From Parafilimonas sp. (GTDB lineage Bacteria; Bacteroidota; Bacteroidia; Chitinophagales; Chitinophagaceae), in NCBI GenBank assembly GCA_025927795.1, contig JAICKT010000006.1, positions 1 to 27,772 on the forward strand: DNA of 27,772 nt. The letters are read 5' to 3'. This document shows positions 8,124-15,192 of this stretch, piece after piece. Below the pieces are notes generated by a model. It was given only the letters and a program-made list of their open reading frames with translations. It searched no databases and had not been told where the DNA came from. Numbering within the stretch: the stretch's first letter is position 1; every line of letters begins with the position of its first letter. The translations under genes were made by a program, and so were the position numbers.

Positions 8124-10004
8124 ATGGCAGAAAAAGATTTATTTGATTACACGGAGGAAAGTATTAAAAGCCTCGATTGGCGTGAACATATTCGTTTGCG
8201 CCCCGGTATGTACATTGGAAAATTAGGCGACGGCTCGTCGCCGGATGATGGTATTTATGTATTGCTGAAAGAAGTGGTTGATAATTGTATTGACGAACAT
8301 ACAATGGGTTATGGCAAGCATGTTGATATTGAAATTAAAGATAAAACTGTAACGGTTCGTGATTATGGAAGAGGAATTCCATTAGGGAAAGTTGTTGATG
8401 TTGTGAGCAAAATAAACACCGGTGCGAAGTACGACAGCAAAGCGTTTCAGAAAAGTGTTGGATTAAATGGTGTGGGTACAAAAGCAGTGAATGCATTGAG
8501 CAATTATTTTAAGGTGGATAGTTTTCGCGAAAACAAAGTGAAGACTGCAGAGTTTCAAAAAGGTGTTTTAATAAAAGAATATAAAGAAGCAAAAAGCAGT
8601 GAAGAAAATGGAACACTGATAACATTTATTCCAGATGAAAGCGTGTTTAAAAATTTTCATTATGTTCAGGAATATTTAGATAACCAGCTTTGGAATTATT
8701 GTTATTTGAATGCTGGTTTGGTTTTGAATTTAAATGGCAAACGTTATGTAAGCAAAAATGGTTTGCTCGATTTATTGCAACGCAAAACCAATCCTGATGA
8801 ATTGCGTTATGATATAATTCATTTAAAAGGAGAAGATATTGAGGTTGCGCTTTGTCATAACAACGATTATGGTGAAGACATTTTTTCTTTTGTGAATGGA
8901 CAATATACAACGCAGGGTGGTACACATCAGCAAGCATTTCGCGAAGCCTACGTAAAAACAATCCGTGATTTTTTTAAGAAAGATTATGAAGCCGCTGATA
9001 TTCGTCAAAGTATTGTTGCCGCAGTTTCTGTACGTGTGCAGGAACCTGTTTTTGAAAGCCAGACAAAAACAAAATTAGGTTCGCAGATTGTTTACGATGG
9101 CGGGCCAAGCATGAAAAATTTTGTGCAGGATTTTTTATCGAAAGAATTAGATAATTACCTGCATCGCAATTCTCAAACTGCTGATGCAATAAAGAAACGC
9201 ATAGAACAAAGTGAACGTGAAAGAAAAGAATTAGCAGGCATTAAAAAATTAGCGAATGAGCGGGCGAAAAAAGCAAATCTGCATAATAAAAAATTACGCG
9301 ATTGTCATGTGCATTTAAATGATGAGCCGCCAGCAAAAAATAAGGATGCGTTTATTGAACTGCAAAATAATTCAACCATATTTATTACAGAAGGTGACAG
9401 CGCCAGCGGTTCTATAACAAAAGCACGCAACGTTGAAACGCAGGCTGTGTTTAGCTTACGTGGCAAGCCTTTAAACTGCTATGGCTTAACAAAAAAGATT
9501 GTGTATGAAAATGAAGAGTTCAATCTTTTGCAACATGCGTTAAATATTGAAGATGGATTAGAAGGCTTGCGTTATAATAATATTGTAATTGCAACCGATG
9601 CAGATGTGGATGGCATGCATATTCGTTTACTTATCATGACTTTCTTTTTGCAATTCTTTCCTGACCTTGTTAAGAAAGACCATGTGCATATTTTAGAAAC
9701 GCCATTGTTTCGTGTGCGTGATAAAAAAGAAACGATTTATTGTTATGATGAAACAGAAAAACAGGCAGCAATAAAAAAACTTGGCGGTAAACCGGAGATA
9801 ACACGCTTTAAAGGTTTAGGAGAAATTTCACCGGAAGAATTTGAAAGATTTATTGCAGAAGATATGCGTTTGCAGCCAGTGATTTTAGAACAAGGCGAAC
9901 ACATTCAGCAGTTGCTTGAATATTATATGGGCAAGAACACACAACAACGCCAGGAATTTATTATTGAAAATTTAAGAGTAGAATTGGATTTGGTGGAAGA
10001 ATAA
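8124..10004 (+). CDS. parE: DNA topoisomerase IV subunit B
   Basis: 626 residues, the short type II topoisomerase B subunit usual for Bacteroidota ParE. It supplies ATPase and metal-binding functions for decatenating and relaxing DNA with ParC. The GHKL ATPase signs are EVVDNCIDEH, DYGRGIPLG and GLNGVGTKAVNALS in the first 130 residues; the QTKTKLGS block near 315 is the QK loop. The TOPRIM metal site is TEGDSASG with Glu423 and DADVDGMHIR with Asp492/494/496. The C-terminus carries RFKGLGEISPEEF and ends without a large insertion. GyrB cannot be excluded by motif alone, but the length, the SPDDGIY region and the N-terminal MAEKDLFDYTEESIKSLDWREHIRLRPGMYIG style fit the ParE group. A promoter match lies at 8054-8082; DUF1835 follows after 20 nt. 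parC is not next door in this window. Confidence 0.93.
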   Translation: MAEKDLFDYTEESIKSLDWREHIRLRPGMYIGKLGDGSSPDDGIYVLLKEVVDNCIDEHTMGYGKHVDIEIKDKTVTVRDYGRGIPLGKVVDVVSKINTGAKYDSKAFQKSVGLNGVGTKAVNALSNYFKVDSFRENKVKTAEFQKGVLIKEYKEAKSSEENGTLITFIPDESVFKNFHYVQEYLDNQLWNYCYLNAGLVLNLNGKRYVSKNGLLDLLQRKTNPDELRYDIIHLKGEDIEVALCHNNDYGEDIFSFVNGQYTTQGGTHQQAFREAYVKTIRDFFKKDYEAADIRQSIVAAVSVRVQEPVFESQTKTKLGSQIVYDGGPSMKNFVQDFLSKELDNYLHRNSQTADAIKKRIEQSERERKELAGIKKLANERAKKANLHNKKLRDCHVHLNDEPPAKNKDAFIELQNNSTIFITEGDSASGSITKARNVETQAVFSLRGKPLNCYGLTKKIVYENEEFNLLQHALNIEDGLEGLRYNNIVIATDADVDGMHIRLLIMTFFLQFFPDLVKKDHVHILETPLFRVRDKKETIYCYDETEKQAAIKKLGGKPEITRFKGLGEISPEEFERFIAEDMRLQPVILEQGEHIQQLLEYYMGKNTQQRQEFIIENLRVELDLVEE

Positions 10005-10024
10005 ATCAGCAGAAAAATTATTAA

Positions 10025-10870
10025 ATGTTACATATCGTTTTTCAGCAATCAGATGTTGATACTTTACAGGAAGCAATTAAGCTTGATCAAAATTTGCAAG
10101 GCGAAATCATTGAAATAAAAGATGAATTAGCTGTTGGACCAATCGCTGATATTTATGAAACGGAAGGTTATCAAACACGAAGAGATTGGTGGAAAAAAGT
10201 TTTAGAGCATTCACCTTATACAGAACAATTAAATATTATTGATGACAAGCGTACTGTTCATCAACTAAAAGAAAAATTGAATGATGAAAATGAACAGGCA
10301 TGGATTTGGATAGCGCCAAATCAACATGATGTTTGCGGATATTATTGGTTGATTAGCCAACTGAAAGAATTTGAAGGACGCATTTATATTTTGTCATTAA
10401 ACAATCTTCCTTTTATTAATGATAAAGGAAATATTTTCTATCCGAGAGATTTGTTTGAAATTCCGCCGAAAGAATTTATCAAAGCAAAAAAATTAGCGAG
10501 ACCTGTAACTATTAGTGAGTTTGAATTAGATGCAGATGAATGGAAAAAACTTTGCAGTGAAAATGGTATTGTAAGAATATTAGAAGGTGGAAAAAAAATT
10601 ATCAGTAAGAATGCAGATTATTATGATAACGATATTTTAAAGTCTGTAACACAAGAGCCACAAAAACTACATAAGATTTTCGGTACTCTATTTAGTAAAA
10701 TGAAACTGCATACTGGCGATGTGTTTCTTGTGTGGCGCATGAAAGAATTAATTAATGAACAAAAATTAGAATTAATTGGTGACTGGAGCAGCGGCTGGAA
10801 AGATATCAGCTTAAAATTACCAGGTACTATTGAAACAGAACAAAAGCCGGAATTAGATATTACTGTTTAG
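10025..10870 (+). CDS. DUF1835 domain protein
   Basis: 281 residues, cytosolic. The N-terminal ~125 residues match the DUF1835 pattern: a start MLHIVFQQSDVDTL, then GEIIEIKDELAVGPI, RRDWW, and a W-I-W-I-A block followed by C-G-Y-Y-W. The C-terminal part (from about residue 165) with the D-x-x-W motif and a closing WRMKELI and GDWSSGWKDISLKLPG resembles the companion DUF3658 domain. The biochemical function of these domains is not known. The gene begins 20 nt after parE with no promoter match between, so co-transcription is likely. It ends 2 bp from the stop of the convergent zinc-finger gene. Confidence 0.85.
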   Translation: MLHIVFQQSDVDTLQEAIKLDQNLQGEIIEIKDELAVGPIADIYETEGYQTRRDWWKKVLEHSPYTEQLNIIDDKRTVHQLKEKLNDENEQAWIWIAPNQHDVCGYYWLISQLKEFEGRIYILSLNNLPFINDKGNIFYPRDLFEIPPKEFIKAKKLARPVTISEFELDADEWKKLCSENGIVRILEGGKKIISKNADYYDNDILKSVTQEPQKLHKIFGTLFSKMKLHTGDVFLVWRMKELINEQKLELIGDWSSGWKDISLKLPGTIETEQKPELDITV

Positions 10871-10872
10871 TT

Positions 10873-11148
10873 TCAGTATTCTGCCATCACTTCATGCTTA
10901 TAACACCACAACCATCTTTCACCGGGTTCAGCAGAAATTATTACAGGATGTGAGGTCGCGTGATAATGTTTTGTCATGTGTTTATGCGGAGAATCATCGC
11001 AACATAAAGTAACACCACAGGTTTGGCAGGTTCTTAAATGCATCCAAGCGCTACCGATCTTTATACATTCTTCGCAAACATATTCTTTTGCAGTTTTCAA
11101 ATGCTTTATCGCTTTTATATCATTACAAATATTTGTTTCCATAATCAT
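10873..11148 (-). CDS. UBP-type zinc-finger protein
   Basis: 91 residues that are essentially one ZnF-UBP domain. Metal ligands appear as Cys25/Cys28 (CEEC), Cys41/Cys44 (CQTC), Cys49-Cys50, and a His cluster at His55, His57, His63 and His67 in SPHKHMTKHYHATSHP. The aromatic WLWCYKH near the end is also typical. In eukaryotic deubiquitinases this domain binds the free C-terminus of ubiquitin; the role of stand-alone bacterial versions is not known. The start could also be the second Met (11142). The stop of a short broken frame lies one base upstream of the ATG, suggesting a former operon partner. Confidence 0.88.
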   Translation of the reverse strand: MIMETNICNDIKAIKHLKTAKEYVCEECIKIGSAWMHLRTCQTCGVTLCCDDSPHKHMTKHYHATSHPVIISAEPGERWLWCYKHEVMAEY

Positions 11149-11149
11149 T

Positions 11150-11282
11150 TTATTTATGTTCTTGCTGCATCGCTTTTTTAAAAAATTCTCCGCTGCCCGT
11201 TAAATCAAAATTCCATTGCGGCGTCAGGCGAATTATACGATTTTAATAAAGATATTATCAATTCATCTTTTAGTACAAACAC
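11150..11282 (-). pseudogene. possible frameshifted small-gene remnant
   Basis: The gap between the MFS stop and the zinc-finger start reads as protein-like sequence in two frames. From a GTG at 11282 the first frame gives VFVLKDELIISLLK and runs to a TGA at 11205. The +1 frame, open after about 11244, gives LTPQWNFDLTGSGEFFKK and ends with TAA at 11152-11150, one base from the zinc-finger ATG. Dropping one A from the AAAA run near 11241-11244 would join them into a peptide of about 43 residues. No family was recognised. It could be a decayed gene, the end of a lost larger gene, or chance. Confidence 0.3.
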
Positions 11283-11285
11283 TTG

Positions 11286-12500
11286 TTAAATTAAATCTTC
11301 TTTAAAATTTTCTGTTACAGATGTTGCAGTGAATGTATTCTTATTGTTACCCTGGTTTATCCGTGTTACAAGTAAAACTATTACTGCACCGAATAACGCA
11401 ACAATTGCAAAAGACCAGCGCAACCCAATAGCCTGTGCAACAAAACCAACGCCGGGCGGTATTGCTAAAAAGCCAAAATAACTAATTGTTGAAACAGAAG
11501 CAATTGCAGTACCGCTGCTCATTGTGGTTGATTTTCCTGCAAGACTAAATACCAAAGGTATAATGCACGATACACCAAGTCCTGTAAGTATAAATCCAAT
11601 GCCTGCTGGTATTGCATAAGGAAACAAACTTGCCATTAACAAACCTGAGCAAATAAATATGCCGCTATATCTTAGTATCGGAATAATGCCAAGTTTAGGA
11701 ACAATCCAATCGCCCAAAAATCTACCCGTCGTCATACAGACCATATATAAAACAAATGCAGCAGTAGCGGTTTCTTTTGCAGCGCCAACTGCTTTCCTGA
11801 AATAAATTCCGCTCCAGTCATACATAACATTTTCGCACGCCATGGAAGCAAAAGCAATAAGTGCAAATATTATAAGATGTTTATCAGGCCATACAAACAT
11901 TTTTTTACGCCGCGGCGCATGTTGTAAAGTATAGTATGTTTTCGGATAAAAGATTACAGAAAGAATAAGCAGCAGAATACTTATCGAAACAAAATGTGTT
12001 GTTACAGGCAGCCCTGATGCTACAAAAAAATAACCAACAGCTGCACCGGCAAAACCTGCCATGCTCCACACTGCATGAAAGGTAGTGATAATGGATTGTT
12101 CATATAAACGCTGCACTTCTACAGCTTGCGCATTCATAGATAAATTAAGCAGGTTACGCGAAGAACCAAAGAGAAATAATGCAATCCATAATTGCCAAAG
12201 CTGTGTTGTAAAAGCTAATAATGCAAGTACGGTGTTATAAAAAAATGCGCCGAATATCATTATGCTTTTACTGCTGTAACGGTTCAACAGGTTGCTTGTA
12301 AAAGGCACCGTAACCAATACGCCAATTGGCGCAGCGAGCAATGCAGTACCTAATTGCGCTTCATTTATATGCAGTTGTTGTTGTATGCCGGGTATTCTTG
12401 ATGCCCATGTTGAATATCCGAATCCTGAAAGAAAAAAATATATTAAGGTAGCTGTGCGGTGCTGTATACGCGGGAGCGTTGTTTTGGAAACAAGTTGCAT
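11286..12500 (-). CDS. MFS transporter, YbjJ-like
   Basis: 404 residues with about twelve hydrophobic segments, an inner-membrane major facilitator. The N-terminal block FFLSGFGYSTWASRIPGIQQQL followed by an AQLGTALL motif resembles the YbjJ/fucose-permease-like branch, as does the SMNAQAVEVQ motif after TM4 with its Asn/Gln pair. A cytosolic loop of basic residues (APRRKKMFVWPDKH, around 200) separates the two six-helix bundles. The substrate is not predictable; sugars or related small molecules are typical of the branch. It lies 69 bp downstream of the small lipoprotein gene on the same strand and immediately upstream of the remnant and the zinc-finger gene. Confidence 0.88.
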   Translation of the reverse strand: MQLVSKTTLPRIQHRTATLIYFFLSGFGYSTWASRIPGIQQQLHINEAQLGTALLAAPIGVLVTVPFTSNLLNRYSSKSIMIFGAFFYNTVLALLAFTTQLWQLWIALFLFGSSRNLLNLSMNAQAVEVQRLYEQSIITTFHAVWSMAGFAGAAVGYFFVASGLPVTTHFVSISILLLILSVIFYPKTYYTLQHAPRRKKMFVWPDKHLIIFALIAFASMACENVMYDWSGIYFRKAVGAAKETATAAFVLYMVCMTTGRFLGDWIVPKLGIIPILRYSGIFICSGLLMASLFPYAIPAGIGFILTGLGVSCIIPLVFSLAGKSTTMSSGTAIASVSTISYFGFLAIPPGVGFVAQAIGLRWSFAIVALFGAVIVLLVTRINQGNNKNTFTATSVTENFKEDLI

Positions 12501-12569
12501 TTCTGCAAAAATAAATTTAAGCTTGAAGTTAAATTAAAGCTGTTGAATCAATACAGAAATGAGCGGCAC

Positions 12570-12944
12570 TTATTGCATCGCCGTTTTTAAACCTTCGCTT
12601 AAATCTTTTATTTCTTTGTATGATGCAAGTGAGTTTTCGTCTTTATTAAATTTTATTTCAAGCTTACCCGGATTTTTTTTCATGTACAGCTTTGTACCAT
12701 CGTCTAATGTAAGGTGTGCATCAATTTGTGTGTTGTTGAATGATATATTATTGTGTCTGCCAAGATGCTTATTCATACAGTCATCCACAGCTCCTGTTTG
12801 ATTTGGATTATAATGCGCATACATTTTATAATAGTGTTCAGAATCGCTGATATGAATACTAATATTATGATGACTTAACCTGCAGGAAAGAGAAAAGCAT
12901 AACATAAACATGTTGCAGAATGCAGCAAATGAAATTCGTTTCAT
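12570..12944 (-). CDS. small hypothetical lipoprotein
   Basis: 124 residues. The N-terminus MKRISFAAFCNMFMLCFSLSC is a lipoprotein signal with lipobox S-L-S-C and the modified Cys at 21. The rest is hydrophilic, His- and Asn-rich, with a central MYAHYNPNQTGAVDDCMN region and a strand-rich DAHLTLDDGTKLYMKKNPGK followed by a helix. No family was recognised. The mature N-terminus (Cys-Arg-Leu-Ser) lacks an Asp at +2. Nothing in the context points to a function. Confidence 0.7.
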   Translation of the reverse strand: MKRISFAAFCNMFMLCFSLSCRLSHHNISIHISDSEHYYKMYAHYNPNQTGAVDDCMNKHLGRHNNISFNNTQIDAHLTLDDGTKLYMKKNPGKLEIKFNKDENSLASYKEIKDLSEGLKTAMQ

Positions 12945-13145
12945 AATTTATATTTTTTGTACCGGTAATTAGTTAACTGGTTAAGTTTGGAGACTTTTTT
13001 GGCAGATTGGAAAAGTAAAGATATGGTCATCAAAAAAAAATTTATTTATGTTTTTATGAACGGTAGTATCTCATGATAATAAATAGCTTTATTTTTCTGC
13101 ATAATAATTGTTTGCATAATTCTTATAAATTATTAATTAAATTTT

Positions 13146-13904
13146 ATGGCTGAAAAAATCGCATTAATTACAGGTGGCAGCCGCGGACTTGGTAAAAGCA
13201 TGGCTTTTTATTTAGCTGATAGCGGTAACGATATTGTTATAACATACAATTCAAATAAAGAATCAGCAGAAGAAGTTGTAAAAGATATTGAATCGAAAGG
13301 GCGAAAAGCTTTTGCGTTGCAATATAATTCGTCAGATTTTGGTACGCTGGATAATTTTGTACAACAATTTAAAGATGCGCTTCAAAAAAAATTTAATGTA
13401 AGCAGTTTTGATTTTTTAATCAACAACGCAGGCATTGGTGCTACCATCCCTTTTGAAAAAGTAACAGAAGCAGATTTTGATAATTTTATGAATATTCATT
13501 TTAAGAGTGTTTATTTTTTATGTCAGAAATTATTGCCTTTAATAAATAATAATGGCCGCATTATAAATATATCAACAGGCACTACACGTTTTGTTAATCC
13601 GGGATATTCAATGTATGCAACAATGAAAGGAGCAATAGAAGTGTTTACGCGTTACCTGGCTAAAGAAGCTGGCGCAAGAGGTATTACTGTAAATGTTGTA
13701 GCACCTGGTCCAATTGAAACAGACTTTAATAATGCAGCAATCCGTAATAATCCTGAAAGAAAAAAAATAATGGCTTCTAATACTGCATTAGGCAGAGTGG
13801 GAGAAGCAGATGATATTGGAAAAGTAATCGCATTGATATGCGATGAAAAATCGGAATGGATAAATGGTCAGCGCATTGAAGCAAGTGGCGGTATTAATTT
13901 GTAA
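13146..13904 (+). CDS. SDR family oxidoreductase, FabG-like
   Basis: 252 residues, a classical short-chain dehydrogenase/reductase. Cofactor motif TGGSRGLG is at 9-16, NNAG at 93-96, the structural Asn at 116 (MNIHFK), catalytic Ser143 and the YxxxK pair Tyr157/Lys161 (YATMK), then the NVVAPGPIETDF loop. The Arg after the Gly-rich loop and the Thr-Tyr-Asn-Ser after the second strand suggest NADPH use (inferred). The family includes 3-oxoacyl-ACP reductases and many sugar or alcohol dehydrogenases, and the substrate cannot be told here; no fatty-acid genes lie nearby. The 201 bp upstream hold no clear promoter match. It is convergent with the DUF5009 gene, 9 bp apart. Confidence 0.92.
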   Translation: MAEKIALITGGSRGLGKSMAFYLADSGNDIVITYNSNKESAEEVVKDIESKGRKAFALQYNSSDFGTLDNFVQQFKDALQKKFNVSSFDFLINNAGIGATIPFEKVTEADFDNFMNIHFKSVYFLCQKLLPLINNNGRIINISTGTTRFVNPGYSMYATMKGAIEVFTRYLAKEAGARGITVNVVAPGPIETDFNNAAIRNNPERKKIMASNTALGRVGEADDIGKVIALICDEKSEWINGQRIEASGGINL

Positions 13905-13916
13905 GAGTTTCTCTTA
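13902..13916. terminator. short inverted repeat between convergent genes
   Basis: TAAGAG-TTT-CTCTTA, a 6-bp perfect stem with a 3-nt loop. Its two outer triplets are the stop codons of the SDR gene (plus) and the DUF5009 gene (minus). The stem is short and lacks a clear T-run, so a role as a two-way terminator is uncertain. Confidence 0.3.
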
Positions 13917-15095
13917 AATCTTTAAGCGCAGATTTTTCTTCTCTAAAAATCCTGTAATAAAAATTACTATAAAGGCAACGGCAAAAGAGCGGATAATTCC
14001 GCCGATACCTTCATCTAAAAATTGCGGATAATTTAAATTACATACAGCCATTAAAGAATATAAAAAATAAGGTATCAAATAACAGGTTAGTGTACTTGTT
14101 CCGGCAGGTTTGATGATATTAAACCATCCTGCTTTATTTTTTATATCGATAATATAAATAAGTAAAGCAAATATAGCAATGCCGATGCCGGTGCAAATAC
14201 CTACCCAGGCCGGTGTATCATGTATCTTGGAAATTCCTGCAATTGGTCTTGTAAGAAATCCAAAAACGAAATATAAAATTGAAAGCGTAATCAACCAGGG
14301 AAAAAATGTTTGTTGTTTATTTTGTTTGCCGCGTACGTATATAAGCGAAATAACAACACCACCCATAATAAAACCTGCCATTGAACCATTGCCCATAAGT
14401 AACGGCATATATTTTGGCACTAATGCAAAATCGCTTTGATAAATATGTGCAACCACAGTAAAAGAAAGAAAAAAGATAAGTGCAATCACCTGCCACATAA
14501 ACCTACCATTGGTGATTAAATAAATCAACGCACAGGCTAAATAACCCCAGCCAATTAAACCAAGAATTCCCCACCATTGCGGACGCATGCCAATAACAAC
14601 ATTATGATGTTCTCCTTTATATAAAAACGCCATTACAATTAAAATAATAATCCCTGCAGCCTGTAAAATGTATTCTGTTGCTTTACGAATTTTTTTATAA
14701 TCTAACCAAATAAGAAAAAAAGCAAGTGTAATAATGATTTCAAAAACAGGTTCAGGAAGTATAGCAGCATCACTATAGTTTTCAAGATTTACATGAAAAG
14801 TACCCATTATAATTAAAGCCAGCGAACGCAACATAATATGTACTGCAATTTTTAATTTATTTTCTCCTGATTGAATTCTTTTATTTAAAGCAAATGGAAT
14901 AGACAGACCTACAATAAAAAGAAAAGAAGGAAAAATAGTGTCTGCAAAACCAAGTTTATCTTCATATGCTTTTGCATGTTTTATCCAGATGGGAATTTTT
15001 TCAACACCATCTACATCGTTTACAAAAATCATAAAGAACATTGTAACCGCTCTAAACACATCTATTGATTGCAGGCGTTTTGGTAACTGCAGCAT
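13914..15095 (-). CDS. DUF5009 / HGSNAT-like integral membrane acyltransferase
   Basis: 393 residues with about ten transmembrane segments. The start LQSIDVFRAVTMFFMIFVNDVDG matches the family hallmark (S-[IL]-D-[AV]-[FL]-R-G/A followed by a membrane helix ending in F-V-N). A next block FADTIFPSFLFIVGLSIPFAL (residues ~51-71) is the other conserved signature of the DUF5009/COG4299 group related to heparan-alpha-glucosaminide N-acetyltransferase. Later segments have WWGILGLIGWGY and a C-terminal LTCYLIPYF block, both usual. The family probably moves acyl groups across the membrane onto sugars; the acceptor here is unknown. It is not next to a polysaccharide-use locus. Convergent with the SDR gene. 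Confidence 0.87.
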   Translation of the reverse strand: MLQLPKRLQSIDVFRAVTMFFMIFVNDVDGVEKIPIWIKHAKAYEDKLGFADTIFPSFLFIVGLSIPFALNKRIQSGENKLKIAVHIMLRSLALIIMGTFHVNLENYSDAAILPEPVFEIIITLAFFLIWLDYKKIRKATEYILQAAGIIILIVMAFLYKGEHHNVVIGMRPQWWGILGLIGWGYLACALIYLITNGRFMWQVIALIFFLSFTVVAHIYQSDFALVPKYMPLLMGNGSMAGFIMGGVVISLIYVRGKQNKQQTFFPWLITLSILYFVFGFLTRPIAGISKIHDTPAWVGICTGIGIAIFALLIYIIDIKNKAGWFNIIKPAGTSTLTCYLIPYFLYSLMAVCNLNYPQFLDEGIGGIIRSFAVAFIVIFITGFLEKKNLRLKI

Positions 15096-15147
15096 ATCAT
15101 TTTAAAAATGCTACAAATCTTACAATATAAAAATTATAAAAACAAAA

Positions 15148-15173
15148 AAAGAGAGCAGTTGTATGCTCTCTTT
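15148..15173 (-). terminator. intrinsic terminator after the ELWxxDGT gene
   Basis: A perfect 10-bp stem AAAGAGAGCA / TGCTCTCTTT with a 6-nt loop. On the minus strand the stem is followed by a long T-rich run (TTTTTTGTTTTT), the classic form of a Rho-independent terminator, about 20 bp past the stop of the ELWxxDGT gene. Confidence 0.85.
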
Positions 15174-15192
15174 AAAAACTATAACATGAAAA

